A DNA stretch of 64,000 nt from Blautia_A ammoniilytica (GCF_025566965.1 NZ_JAOQJL010000006.1:62001-126000); one strand, 5' to 3'; positions 25,749 to 35,337 are shown, counted from the first letter of the stretch. Made by a program: numbers and translations. Notes: generated by a model not told the origin, from the letters alone.

Positions 25749-27341
25749 TTATCCATAAAGTTTTCTATATGTAGATGGCTTTACCCCTGCCGCTTTTTCA
25801 AAGGTATGTGTAAAGTGCTTCAGATCATTATATCCTACCTTACGGCAGATCTCCGTTACCGGAAGATTGGTTTCACGCAGCAAAAGTTTTGCCTGTTCCA
25901 TCCGGATATTGATCAGATATTTTGCAAAGCCTTCTCCCTCCGTTTTCTTAAACAAAACACTAAAATAAGCCGAACTCAGGCCTACCTGCTCACTTACTTC
26001 CTCAAGGGTGATGGGATCACTATAATGATTCTGTATATATTCCTTTGCCTTTCGTACAGGACGTATTGTGTCATTTTCATATCTTTCAGCCTGCTCCTTC
26101 AGGTATTTTTCCTGGAAATCCACAAGGCATCCGAAAATCTCTTCTGCTTTTCCACACTGTCCACACTGTTTCCGAAAATCGTCAAGCACTTCTGTCCGAC
26201 TCTGGATCTGGATGCTGGCAGCAAAAATATCCGCAGCACCATATATAAGCTCCAGGATCTGCCATCCCTGCACACCAGGCTGATGATTCACAGCTTCCTG
26301 CAGCTCTCTTACTGCCTCGGTCCCATTGGGAATACTGAAAATCTCCACTGCATGGCTGATCTTCCTGAGATAATCGTTCAGGAGCTGGCTTTCCGGAAGA
26401 TCTGACGGCTGTCCTAAATGCTCCAAAAGCCTTCCATTGCCTCTTACCAGCCGCTCCTGAATAAGCTTTCTTGTCTCCTGCATAGATTCACCCAGGCGGC
26501 AAGCCTCCTTATAAGCCGCTCCTGCCGCAATGGAAAAGCTGACCCTCTGGAACATATTTTTCTGAATATCCAGTTGTGTCAGACTGCTTTTCAGGCTTCT
26601 GCGAATCTGTTCCTTTTCTTTTTCAGGATAATTCAGAATCCCATAACAATAGTCTTCCCTGGTAAGAAGCACCAATTCCCGTCCCTGTGCTTTCAGATTC
26701 CTTTCCAGTACTTCCTCTACCTTCTCCATCAGCACATCCGTATGAGTTCCACGATTTTCCCGTCCGTAATCTGCTTTCACACAAAAGGCCTGGAAAACTC
26801 CGGGGCTGACCTGTAAGTGGTAGATCCCTGTAAGAGCTTCCTCCGACACAGCCTGTTCTGGCTGATCCAAAAGACGGTGGAGCAGGTTAGCTCTTAAGTG
26901 GTCATCATCCCTTCTGCTTCTGTTCACCAGTTCCTGATGAGACTGCCGGGATTCCTTACGCTCACGGATTCTCTTCTGAAGCTTCTGTAAAGTCTCTGTA
27001 AGTTCACCTTTATTCACAGGCTTTAAAAGATAGTATCCAACTCCATAGCTGATGGCCTGCTGGGCATATTCAAAATGTGCATATCCGCTGATGATCACCA
27101 CTTCCAGATCCGGATCTGCATCCTTTACCCTCTGTACCAGCTCCAGACCGCTGCATCCAGGCATGCGGATATCTGTGATCAGAATATCCGGCTGACAATT
27201 CTGTACTGTCTCACAAGCTTCTTCCCCGTTGTGAGCCACTCCAACAACCTTCATCCCCAGTGAATCCCAATCCACCAGCGCCTGGATCAGCTGACAGATC
27301 CTTACCTCATCGTCAGCGATCACAACCTTTAAGATTTCCAT
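25749..27341 (-). CDS. YesN-type response regulator (receiver + AraC DNA-binding domain)
   Basis: 530 residues. Receiver with acidic pair at D10-D11, phosphoacceptor D57 (LITDIRMP) and Lys in YYLLKPVNK. A long middle region (about 135-420) is typical of the YesN group. C-terminal AraC helix-turn-helix pair (about 425-530) with VGLSSAYFSVLFKKTEG and VGYNDLKHFTHTFEKAAG. Partner of the kinase at 24684. The paired C-run boxes upstream of the 29569-31080 ATPase gene are a candidate target. Confidence 0.92.
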   Translation of the reverse strand: MEILKVVIADDEVRICQLIQALVDWDSLGMKVVGVAHNGEEACETVQNCQPDILITDIRMPGCSGLELVQRVKDADPDLEVVIISGYAHFEYAQQAISYGVGYYLLKPVNKGELTETLQKLQKRIRERKESRQSHQELVNRSRRDDDHLRANLLHRLLDQPEQAVSEEALTGIYHLQVSPGVFQAFCVKADYGRENRGTHTDVLMEKVEEVLERNLKAQGRELVLLTREDYCYGILNYPEKEKEQIRRSLKSSLTQLDIQKNMFQRVSFSIAAGAAYKEACRLGESMQETRKLIQERLVRGNGRLLEHLGQPSDLPESQLLNDYLRKISHAVEIFSIPNGTEAVRELQEAVNHQPGVQGWQILELIYGAADIFAASIQIQSRTEVLDDFRKQCGQCGKAEEIFGCLVDFQEKYLKEQAERYENDTIRPVRKAKEYIQNHYSDPITLEEVSEQVGLSSAYFSVLFKKTEGEGFAKYLINIRMEQAKLLLRETNLPVTEICRKVGYNDLKHFTHTFEKAAGVKPSTYRKLYG

Positions 27342-27454
27342 AGTCTTCCCGTCCCCTTTAAAACTATATCTTTGATCTTTGTAACAGTACCGTACCTTAC
27401 AGTTACTATTACTATTATTCTTATAATAATACCTTTTCTTTCAGCAGGCAAGAA

Positions 27455-27482
27455 GGGGATGTTGCCCTCTGGCAGCACCCCC
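27455..27482 (-). other. Stem-loop after the substrate-binding protein gene
   Basis: GGGGATGTTGCC pairs with GGCAGCACCCCC (two mismatches) around a 4-base loop. No T-tract follows on the minus strand. It may separate the transporter transcript from the regulator genes or limit read-through. Confidence 0.5.
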
Positions 27483-27511
27483 GGTATTGGTCAGGATCAT
27501 TTCTGTCCTTA

Positions 27512-28441
27512 TTATTTATCAGAATCCTTTGTAAGTACAGATACGCCTGTGTCTGTAACTTCGCCACCAAGATCCTCGCCGCCGATTGCTCTTACAGCTG
27601 CTTTCACGCCTTCGGAACCCATAACATCCGGATTCTGTGCCATTGTGCAAAGAAGGTAGCCATCATCGATCAGATTCAGGATCGCATCAGATTTATCAAA
27701 ACCAACGCCGATAATATCTGTATTTCCGGAAGCCTTGATTGCATTTCCGGCACCTGTGGTGGAGCCTTCGTTGCATCCGAAGATACCTACAACACCCTGT
27801 GTAATATAGTTCTCTGCAATACTCTGGGATTTTGCAGCATCACCTTCGCCATACTGTGTTTCCATGATCTCAAAGTCAGATCCATCAAATGCTTCTCTGA
27901 AGCCTTCTTCACGATTTACGCAGGAATCTGTTGCAGCATTTACATTGATCACACCAATCTTTCCGGAAGTTACGCCGGCTGCTTCCAGCGCTTTCTTCAT
28001 TTCTTCACCGGCTGTTTTTCCTGCAGCCTTATTATCAGTTGAAAATGTTGCTTCCGCATCTACATTTGCAGGCGAATCCACATAAATGATCTTAACGTCC
28101 TGATCTTTTGCTTCCTGAAGTGCAGAGGAAATAGCATCTGGTCCGTTTGCTGCTACCATGATGGCATCATAGCCGCCTGCAACTGCATTGTTTACACACT
28201 CGATCTGCTGTGCATCATCCTTGGTATTTGGGGACATGAAATCAACCGTTACTCCCAATTCCTTTGCTTCTTCCTGAGCGCCTTCATTTAAGGTGATCCA
28301 ATGCTGGTCAATTGAATCCATAGTGATCAGCGCGATCTTCTCATCGCCAGTTGCTTTTACATCATCTTCTGCATAAACAACTGCACCCATAGAAGTGATC
28401 ATAGATACTGCACATACCATTGCCAAAAGTTTTCTTTTCAT
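27512..28441 (-). CDS. Sugar ABC transporter substrate-binding protein (RbsB-like)
   Basis: 309 residues. Sec signal peptide ending near AVVYA-ED; no lipobox cysteine. Peripla_BP_4 fold: ALITMDSIDQHW start, IMVAANGPDAISSALQEA, IIYVDSPAN, GIFGCNEGSTTGAGNAI and GVGFDKSDAILNLI (lobe and hinge segments of ribose-type binding proteins). Unusually it is the third gene after the ATPase and permease, and directly precedes the response regulator/kinase genes, so it could serve both uptake and signalling. Confidence 0.92.
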   Translation of the reverse strand: MKRKLLAMVCAVSMITSMGAVVYAEDDVKATGDEKIALITMDSIDQHWITLNEGAQEEAKELGVTVDFMSPNTKDDAQQIECVNNAVAGGYDAIMVAANGPDAISSALQEAKDQDVKIIYVDSPANVDAEATFSTDNKAAGKTAGEEMKKALEAAGVTSGKIGVINVNAATDSCVNREEGFREAFDGSDFEIMETQYGEGDAAKSQSIAENYITQGVVGIFGCNEGSTTGAGNAIKASGNTDIIGVGFDKSDAILNLIDDGYLLCTMAQNPDVMGSEGVKAAVRAIGGEDLGGEVTDTGVSVLTKDSDK

Positions 28442-28529
28442 TGTAAAAACCCTCCTGTAATATTTTTATATAACTATCCGCCTTCTCATCTGCGGTTTAG
28501 TTCCTGTTATGAAATTCTTTTTTATTTTA

Positions 28530-29546
28530 TTATTTTTTCTTATGTCTTCCGAACTGTCCGCTTCTTACCACTACATCCAGAAGAACAGCTGCTACAACGA
28601 TCACACCGATCACTACCCTCTGGATACCTACCTGTGCGCCGATCATATTCAGTCCGTTTTCCAGTGTCTGCCATACCGCAGCTCCTGCAAAGGTTCCAAG
28701 AAGGATACCTGTACCTCCAAGTGGTGAAACACCGCCGATCACACCAGCTGCTACGCCGTACATCTCATACATGTTTCCGGCTTCCATATTTCCCATACCT
28801 GCCTGTGCACAAAGGATAAGACCTACAACACAGGAACACACAGAGCTTACCAGATATGTTTTCACTGTGGTGGAAACTACATTTACACCGGAAAGCTTTG
28901 CTGCATCCACGTTGGATCCGATGGCATAAATATGACGGCCTGTACGTGTTTTGGAAAGAATAAAGAAGAATACTACGAAAATGATCAGTGCGATCCAGAA
29001 TGTGTTGTAGATTCCCAGGGTCTTTCCATAGTAGAAGCAGTTCTGGAATGTATCTGCTGTATCTTTTCCAACTCCTGTCGCAATGGCATCTGTGTTACGG
29101 TTGCCGTTTACCATGTAAGCAATACCTCTTGCCACAAACATGGTGCCAAGTGTTGCGATAAATGGCGGAAGCTTGAATTTTCCTACTAAATATCCGTTTA
29201 CTACACCAACTGCCAGACATGCAACCAGTGCAATCACAATTGCAAGTATGGGATTCATTCCACCTGTCATCAGTGTTGCTGTGATCATAGCACTCATACC
29301 TACCATAGATCCAATGGATAGGTCAATGTTTCCTGTGATCAGTACATAACTCTGTGCAATACCGATCAGCAGGTATTTTGACATGGAGCGCAGCAGATTC
29401 AATATGTTCTGTCCGGAAAATACTGCCGGATTAATGATACCAAACGCAATATAGATAATGATCAGTCCCACAAATGCAGTGAGTGCTGCCCCCATTCCCC
29501 TGATTCCCACAAATTTCTTGAAGGGACTTTGTTGTTTATTGTTCAT
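28530..29546 (-). CDS. Sugar ABC transporter permease (RbsC-like)
   Basis: 338 residues from ATG 29546, preceded by GGGAGGAAAG; the start lies 22 bases after the ATPase stop. BPD_transp_2 family with ITGNIDLSIGSMVGM (about 60-75) and GGVSPLGGTG. About eight to ten membrane spans. Functions with the ATPase at 29569 and the binding protein at 27512. Confidence 0.93.
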   Translation of the reverse strand: MNNKQQSPFKKFVGIRGMGAALTAFVGLIIIYIAFGIINPAVFSGQNILNLLRSMSKYLLIGIAQSYVLITGNIDLSIGSMVGMSAMITATLMTGGMNPILAIVIALVACLAVGVVNGYLVGKFKLPPFIATLGTMFVARGIAYMVNGNRNTDAIATGVGKDTADTFQNCFYYGKTLGIYNTFWIALIIFVVFFFILSKTRTGRHIYAIGSNVDAAKLSGVNVVSTTVKTYLVSSVCSCVVGLILCAQAGMGNMEAGNMYEMYGVAAGVIGGVSPLGGTGILLGTFAGAAVWQTLENGLNMIGAQVGIQRVVIGVIVVAAVLLDVVVRSGQFGRHKKK

Positions 29547-29568
29547 CTTTCTTTCCTCCCATCCATCG

Positions 29569-31080
29569 TCAGTTACTCTGGATTCCCTTATTTTCAAATG
29601 CTGTTGCCATTGTCAGGATCTCATCCTGGCTGGCCTCTTTTGCCATAACCTCTCCTGTGATCCTTCCATCGCACATAACAATGATCCTGTCTGCGATCCC
29701 CATAACCTCAGGCATTTCCGAGGATACAAACATAACTGCAATTCCCTGTTTTTTCAGGTCATTCATCAGATTATAGATCTCAACCTTTGCTCCTACATCA
29801 ATTCCACGGGTGGGCTCGTCAAAAATCACAACTCTTGAATCTCTTGCCAGCCATTTTCCAACTACTACTTTCTGCTGGTTTCCTCCAGAAAGATTACCGG
29901 AATCAATTTCTACATTTGGTGTTTTGATCTGCAGATCCTTCACTGCTTTCTCACACAAGGCATTTTCCTTTGCAGAATTAACTACTCCCATTTTACTGCA
30001 GACCAGATCAAGATTGGGAAGTGCCAGATTCTGTCTGATACTCAGCTTTGTGCACAGGCCATCCTTTTTACGGTCTTCAGGTGCCAGCACCACGCCATTA
30101 CGGATCGCATCCATAGGGCAACTGATCTGGATCTGTTTGCCGTCCACATAGATTTCTCCGCTATCCTTAGGATCTACCCCGAAGATAGCTCTGGTGGTCT
30201 CTGTTCTGCCGGCTCCCATCAGTCCGGCAAATCCTACGATCTCGCCTTCATACAGAGAGAAATTAATGTCTCTCACCATTTTTCCCGCATTCAGATTTTT
30301 TACCTCAAAGATCTTTTTCCCTTTCTCACACTCTACCCTTGGGAATTTTTCCTTAATCTCACGACCAACCATATTGCGGATGATCTCGTCCATGGTCATA
30401 TCTTTGAAATTACCGCTGGTAATGTACTGACCATCTCTCATAATAGTAACTCTGTCCACGATATGGGACAGTTCTTCCAGCCTGTGGGAAATATAAACAA
30501 TTCCTCTTCCTTCATCCCTCAGCTTCCGGATGATCCTGAAAAGATCATCGATCTCTTTAGCCGTAAGAGAAGACGTAGGCTCATCCATGATCAGAATCCT
30601 GGCATTTATGGAAAGAGCTTTTGCAATCTCCACCATCTGCTGTTTGGATACCGGAAGGTCTCCAACCACCTGATCCGGACTGATATCAATATGAAGATCA
30701 TCCAGAATCTTTTTTGCTTCCTTCTGCATCTTGCTGTTGTTCAGTGAAATACCGCCCTTGATCTCCCTGCCAAGGAACATGTTCTCTGCTACCGTCAGAT
30801 GACGGCACATATTCAGTTCCTGATGGATGATAGCTACTCCTGCTGCCTGCGCCTGCTTTGGTGTCAGATCCTCGTAGGATTTCCCGAAAATTTCCATTGT
30901 GCCCTCATCCCTGGTATATACACCACTGAGAATCTTCATCAGTGTGGATTTACCTGCACCATTTTCTCCCAGCAGTGCCATAACTTCTCCAGAACGCAGC
31001 TCAAATTTTACATGATCCAGGGCTTTTACACCTGGAAAACTTTTGCTGATATTGTCCATGGAGACAATGACCTTATTCAT
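29569..31080 (-). CDS. Sugar ABC transporter ATP-binding protein (RbsA-like)
   Basis: 503 residues, intact two-domain sugar ATPase. Domain 1: GENGAGKST (about 37-45), DLPVSKQQMVE signature variant, LIMDEPTSSL. Domain 2: GLMGAGRTE, LSGGNQQKVV, VIFDEPTRGID. First gene of the transporter operon. Contrast with the degenerate paralogue encoded at 23182 in the same cluster. Confidence 0.94.
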   Translation of the reverse strand: MNKVIVSMDNISKSFPGVKALDHVKFELRSGEVMALLGENGAGKSTLMKILSGVYTRDEGTMEIFGKSYEDLTPKQAQAAGVAIIHQELNMCRHLTVAENMFLGREIKGGISLNNSKMQKEAKKILDDLHIDISPDQVVGDLPVSKQQMVEIAKALSINARILIMDEPTSSLTAKEIDDLFRIIRKLRDEGRGIVYISHRLEELSHIVDRVTIMRDGQYITSGNFKDMTMDEIIRNMVGREIKEKFPRVECEKGKKIFEVKNLNAGKMVRDINFSLYEGEIVGFAGLMGAGRTETTRAIFGVDPKDSGEIYVDGKQIQISCPMDAIRNGVVLAPEDRKKDGLCTKLSIRQNLALPNLDLVCSKMGVVNSAKENALCEKAVKDLQIKTPNVEIDSGNLSGGNQQKVVVGKWLARDSRVVIFDEPTRGIDVGAKVEIYNLMNDLKKQGIAVMFVSSEMPEVMGIADRIIVMCDGRITGEVMAKEASQDEILTMATAFENKGIQSN

Positions 31081-31120
31081 TCCATTCCCTCCCTCATCTG
31101 TTTTGCTTTCCTTTGTTGAT

Positions 31121-31179
31121 ATTATCTTAACCCAACCTGCCGAATCCGAAAAGAGGGGGGGACTTTTGCTTTAGGGGGG
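31121..31179 (-). promoter_or_regulatory. Candidate activator-dependent promoter with paired C-run boxes
   Basis: On the minus strand a -10-like GATAAT (31121-31126) has no recognisable -35. Two TCCCCCC direct repeats lie at 31155-31161 and 31174-31180, about 19 bp apart, near -45 and -63. Two same-orientation boxes overlapping the -35 region fit an AraC-type activator such as the response regulator at 25749. The binding partner is inferred, not shown. Confidence 0.45.
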
Positions 31180-31240
31180 ATTTTTTATGCAGTTATGTGA
31201 GAGTACCATTTCCAGAAGCATTTTCCTAAAAATAAGAAAA

Positions 31241-31259
31241 ACCACCGTATTTTCGGTGG
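31241..31259 (-). terminator. Terminator after the LacI gene
   Basis: CCACCG / CGGTGG stem with loop TATTTT, followed on the minus strand by a T-rich tract (TTTTTCTTATTTTT). Ends the LacI transcript about 25 bases after its stop. Confidence 0.75.
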
Positions 31260-31281
31260 CCGTCTTATTATGCAATACAGG

Positions 31282-32295
31282 TCAGACAGTTTCGGTAGAA
31301 TGCCTTCGCTCCAGGGCTACCGGAATCACTGTCATTTTTTCTTTTATCTTTTTGTGGTGGATCAGGTCCAACACAGACTTTCCTGCCGCAAGGGCAATAG
31401 ATCTGGTGTCCTGGGTGATCGTAGTGATAGACGGATTGCAGAATTCTGTAAGGGAAACATTGTCAAAGCCTACCACCTTTACGTCTTCCGGCACACGGTA
31501 ACCATGCTGCATCAGTACCTGGATACACGCCAGGGCGATCCGGTCATTGGTAGCAAAAATACCATCAAAATAACAGCCCATCACCTTAAGTACCCGCTCC
31601 ATCATAATCCTGGCATCCTCGTAATCCGGAAAGATCCCGATCTCCAGCTTGCCATTATAAGGCACTCCTGCCTCTTCCAGTGCCCGCAGATATCCTGCTT
31701 TACGCTGCCGGATGGTAGACGCATAGCGCAGATCCCGCATCAGAAGAATATTCCTGCAGCCACTCTCCAGAAGCTCCCGGGTGGCCAGATATCCCCCTTC
31801 TTCATTATCCGACTGGATCAGCACCTTTGCATTCTTTGGACAACGGTCAATGTAAACAATAGGGATCGTCTCTACACTGCTGATATTCTTAATCTCGTCC
31901 TGCCCGGAAATATATATGATCCCATCCACATTCTTCTGGATCAGATTGTGGATATACATATCCTCCAGCTCATAATCTTCGTTGGAGTCGCAGATCAGCA
32001 GGGAGTAGTGATGTTCCAGGAAAAAAATATCCAGTTCGTGGATGATTTTTGCAAAAAATTCATTGGTAATATCCGGCACGATCACTCCGATACAATGGCT
32101 GCGGTTGGTACGCAGGCTGACTGCATTCCCGTTGGGTGTGAACCCGCATTCCTTAACTGTACGCAGTACCTTTTCTTCTGTTTTCTTGGAATAACCTCCG
32201 TTCCCATTCAGTACCCTGGAAACAGTGGCTGTAGATACTCCTGCCAGCTTTGCCACATCTATGATGGAAAGCTTCTTGTCTGGTGTTTCCTTCAT
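31282..32295 (-). CDS. LacI-family transcriptional regulator
   Basis: 337 residues. LacI helix-turn-helix SIIDVAKLAGVSTATVSRVL (about 10-29) and ribose-type sensor domain (GVIVPDITNEFFAKII, VVGFDNVSLTEF). It has its own promoter (32331-32359) and terminator and lies directly upstream of the RbsABC-like operon, its probable target. If so, that operon is under both LacI and YesMN-type control. Confidence 0.93.
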   Translation of the reverse strand: MKETPDKKLSIIDVAKLAGVSTATVSRVLNGNGGYSKKTEEKVLRTVKECGFTPNGNAVSLRTNRSHCIGVIVPDITNEFFAKIIHELDIFFLEHHYSLLICDSNEDYELEDMYIHNLIQKNVDGIIYISGQDEIKNISSVETIPIVYIDRCPKNAKVLIQSDNEEGGYLATRELLESGCRNILLMRDLRYASTIRQRKAGYLRALEEAGVPYNGKLEIGIFPDYEDARIMMERVLKVMGCYFDGIFATNDRIALACIQVLMQHGYRVPEDVKVVGFDNVSLTEFCNPSITTITQDTRSIALAAGKSVLDLIHHKKIKEKMTVIPVALERRHSTETV

Positions 32296-32330
32296 ATCTT
32301 TTATTGCCTCACATTATCATTCTTATTCCT

Positions 32331-32359
32331 ATGATAAAGGATTTGCCATGTTTTGTCAA
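32331..32359 (-). promoter_or_regulatory. Promoter of the LacI gene
   Basis: Minus strand TTGACA (32354-32359), 17-base spacer, TATCAT (32331-32336). The 14 bases starting at the -10 (TATCATAGGAATAA) are identical to those of the azlC promoter. Confidence 0.7.
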
Positions 32360-32386
32360 AAAGAAGAAATCCCGCAGACCAAACAT

Positions 32387-32674
32387 NNNNNNNNNNNNNN
32401 NNNNNNNNNNNNNNNNNNNNNNNNNNNNNNNNNNNNNNNNNNNNNNNNNNNNNNNNNNNNNNNNNNNNNNNNNNNNNNNNNNNNNNNNNNNNNNNNNNNN
32501 NNNNNNNNNNNNNNNNNNNNNNNNNNNNNNNNNNNNNNNNNNNNNNNNNNNNNNNNNNNNNNNNNNNNNNNNNNNNNNNNNNNNNNNNNNNNNNNNNNNN
32601 NNNNNNNNNNNNNNNNNNNNNNNNNNNNNNNNNNNNNNNNNNNNNNNNNNNNNNNNNNNNNNNNNNNNNNNNNN
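32387..32674. other. Assembly gap (288 N)
   Basis: A run of N falls inside or just after the 3' end of the MetQ gene, directly next to a GC-rich acidic repeat coding region. Frames that run across it are artefacts. Confidence 0.99.
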
Positions 32675-33554
32675 CATCTGCTGCGTCCTCAGTATCAGCT
32701 GCATCTGCAGTATCCTCTGCTGCTGCATCCTCTGTGCTGTCATCGAAAGGAATTACAGCGCCATCATATTTCTCATTAATGAAGTCTTTAATCTCATCGG
32801 ATTTCAGAGCTGCTACCAGAGCTTTGATCTTGTCGCTATTCTCATTTCCTTCTTTTACTGCGATTACGTTAACATATGTTTTAGCTGCTTCGGAATCGGA
32901 TTTTTCATATGCAAGAGCGTCTTTTGCTACAGAGTATCCGGCCTGAAGGGCATAGTTACCATTTAATACGATATATGCTGTCTCATCTGCCACACGTGCA
33001 ACCTGCTCTGCTGCCAGCTCAACGATCTCAACATTGTGAGGATTCTCCTCAATATCATTTACAGTAGCTTCCAATCCAACACCGTCTTTCAGAGTGATGA
33101 TACCATTATCCTGAAGAAGAAGGAGTGCTCTTGCTTCATTTGTGGTGTCATTCGGTACTGCAATGGTATCTCCGTCTTCCAGATCATCCAGGCTGTCTTT
33201 TGTTCCCGGATAAATTCCAAATGGCTCGTAATGGATGCCGCCGGCATTTACCAGATGTGTGCCTTTCTCTTCGTTAAAGCTGTCAAGATATGGAATGTGC
33301 TGGAAGTAGTTCGCATCAAAATCACCGCTCTCTACAACTTCGTTTGGCTGTACATAATCATCAAATACAGTAACCTCCAGATCATAGCCTTCTTTTTCAA
33401 GGATTGGCTTTGCCTGCTCCAGGATCTCAGAATGAGGTGTCTCGGAAGCTGCCACTGTGATGGTCTTGTCATCATCATCTGCAAATACTACAGTTGTGCC
33501 TACGGTACCAAGTACAAGTGCTCCTGTAAGAGCTGCTGCGATTAATTTTTTCAT
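32675..33554 (-). CDS. metQ: MetQ-type methionine-binding protein, 3' end lost in the gap
   Basis: About 293 residues visible. Signal peptide ending near TVVFA-DD without a lipobox cysteine, unlike typical MetQ lipoproteins. NlpA-type fold: TVAASETPHSEILEQ start, DFDANYFQHIPYL, IYPGTKDSLDDL and AVPNDTTNEARALLLL. The family domain is complete by about residue 270; the protein then continues into an Asp/Glu/Ala/Thr tail (TEDAAAEDTADAADTEDAAD) that runs into the gap. Delivers methionine to MetI/MetN encoded upstream. Confidence 0.9.
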
Positions 33555-33629
33555 AATATTTTTTCCTCCGTTAATCTTTAATTATTTTATTAATTCTCTT
33601 ATTATTTTGTTATTTCTTTTATTATTATG

Positions 33630-34289
33630 TTATTTTCTCTTATCCAGTCTGTTGGCGATCATCATACCAATGGACTGGAACAGCTGAACCAGAAGTACCA
33701 GCAGAACAACGGTAACGATCATGATATCAGCCTGCCATCTGTGATATCCATATCGTATGGCAATGTCTCCAAGTCCGCCGCCGCCTACTGTACCGGCCAT
33801 TGCTGAATATCCAAGGATCGTACCTGTTGCAATGGTAGCTCCTGAGATCAGTGAAGTACGTGCTTCCACAAGCATAACCTTGATCACGATCTGCCAGTTG
33901 CTTGCTCCCATGGATCTTGCTGCCTCGATCACTCCCGGGTCCACTTCATTTAGAGAAGACTCTACCATTCGTCCGATAAAAGGAATGGCTGCAATGGTCA
34001 GCGGCACGATGGTGGCCGTTGTACCATAGCTTTTCCCTACCAGGAATCTGGTAAGTGGGATCAGAAGGATCAGAAGGATCAGAAATGGGATACTTCTGAA
34101 AATATTGGCGATCACATCCAGAATCTTATATAAAAGTTTGTTTGGCTTCAGTCCTTCTTTGTCAGATACCTTTAAGAGCACACCAAGGGGCAGTCCGAAG
34201 GCATAACCCAGAAGGGTAGATACCAGTGTCATATACAGGGTTTCGCCAACTCCTGCTATGATCATATCTGTTACTTCTTTTGTCCACAT
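33630..34289 (-). CDS. metI: Methionine ABC transporter permease
   Basis: 219 residues, about five membrane spans. Conserved FRSIPFLILLILLIP and the EAA loop EAARSMGASNWQI (about 120-135) that docks on the ATPase. Start is one base after the metN stop. Forms the MetNIQ importer with its neighbours. Confidence 0.94.
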   Translation of the reverse strand: MWTKEVTDMIIAGVGETLYMTLVSTLLGYAFGLPLGVLLKVSDKEGLKPNKLLYKILDVIANIFRSIPFLILLILLIPLTRFLVGKSYGTTATIVPLTIAAIPFIGRMVESSLNEVDPGVIEAARSMGASNWQIVIKVMLVEARTSLISGATIATGTILGYSAMAGTVGGGGLGDIAIRYGYHRWQADIMIVTVVLLVLLVQLFQSIGMMIANRLDKRK

Positions 34290-34290
34290 A

Positions 34291-35307
34291 TCAGTCCGCC
34301 TCCCCTATCTCAAGTCCATGCTCTTTCAGATACTCTTTCATTTCTGCAACATTACTGCTGTCTTTCATGAATTGAAGTATCATTTCTCCTTTGGCAACAC
34401 CACCTACATTCTTGGTATCAGCCTTAAGGATATTTACCGGCTCATGGAATATAAGTACAAGATTGGCGATCACCGGCTCGAAAGCGGAATTCTCTGAAAA
34501 AACAATACGGATCTTCTCGCCGCTCTGGATCTCAGGCTTTGTGACTACATGCTCCACATCTGCGCCTGTATCCCGGCTGATCAGTTCCTTTGCTACCTGG
34601 GATTTAGGATGATTGAATATCTCAGCCACCAGTCCCTGCTCCTTCACTTCACCGTCTTTCATGATCGCTACATGAGTACAGATCTCACGTACAACAGCCA
34701 TCTGATGTGTGATGATAACAATAGTGATCTGGAATTTCTGGTTGATGTCCTTTAAAAGCTCCAGGATAGAGGATGTGGTCTGGGGATCCAGAGCACTTGT
34801 AGCCTCATCACAGAGAAGGATCTGCGGATCCGATGCCAGTGCTCTTGCAATAGCAACTCTCTGCTTCTGACCTCCTGAAAGCTGCGCCGGATAAGCATTT
34901 GCCTTATCTGCCAGCCCTACGATCTCCAGAAGCTCCAATGCTTTCTTTCTTGCTTCCGGTTTCTTTTTTCCCTGTATGTATAAGGGAAAGCATACATTTT
35001 CCAGAACATTTTTCTGCATCAGCAGATTAAAATGCTGGAAAATCATTCCGATTTTTTCACGCTCCTTCCGAAGCTCTTTCTCTGAAAAATCCCCAAGAGA
35101 TTTCCCATCTATAAGAACCTGGCCTTCACTTGGTACCTCCAGGAAATTCATACAGCGTACCAGGGTGCTTTTCCCTGCGCCGGACATTCCAATGATACCG
35201 AAGATATCGCCGGATCCGATTGATAAGTTTACATTTTTCAGTGCCTGAACCTCTCCCTCTTTTGTGGAAAAAGTTTTGCACACATTTTGAATCAGGATAT
35301 CGGACAT
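34291..35307 (-). CDS. metN: Methionine ABC transporter ATPase with NIL domain
   Basis: 338 residues from ATG 35307. An ATG at 35337 gives ten more residues, but a -10-like TATAGT at 35351-35356 would leave it almost leaderless, so 35307 is preferred; ribosome binding sites are weak for both. Walker A GMSGAGKST, signature LSGGQKQRVAIARAL, Walker B LLCDEATSALD. C-terminal ~80 residues form a NIL (ACT-like) domain, which in MetN binds methionine and inhibits transport. Confidence 0.93.
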   Translation of the reverse strand: MSDILIQNVCKTFSTKEGEVQALKNVNLSIGSGDIFGIIGMSGAGKSTLVRCMNFLEVPSEGQVLIDGKSLGDFSEKELRKEREKIGMIFQHFNLLMQKNVLENVCFPLYIQGKKKPEARKKALELLEIVGLADKANAYPAQLSGGQKQRVAIARALASDPQILLCDEATSALDPQTTSSILELLKDINQKFQITIVIITHQMAVVREICTHVAIMKDGEVKEQGLVAEIFNHPKSQVAKELISRDTGADVEHVVTKPEIQSGEKIRIVFSENSAFEPVIANLVLIFHEPVNILKADTKNVGGVAKGEMILQFMKDSSNVAEMKEYLKEHGLEIGEAD

Positions 35308-35337
35308 GTCACTTGTTACCCTTTCTTTTTCTTTCAT

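Noticed and set aside
31270..32334. 354-residue plus-strand frame
   Set aside because: Antisense to the LacI gene, which has clear family motifs, promoter and terminator.
32225..32966. Several frames crossing the N run on both strands
   Set aside because: Created by reading through unknown bases; only MetQ upstream of the gap is supported.
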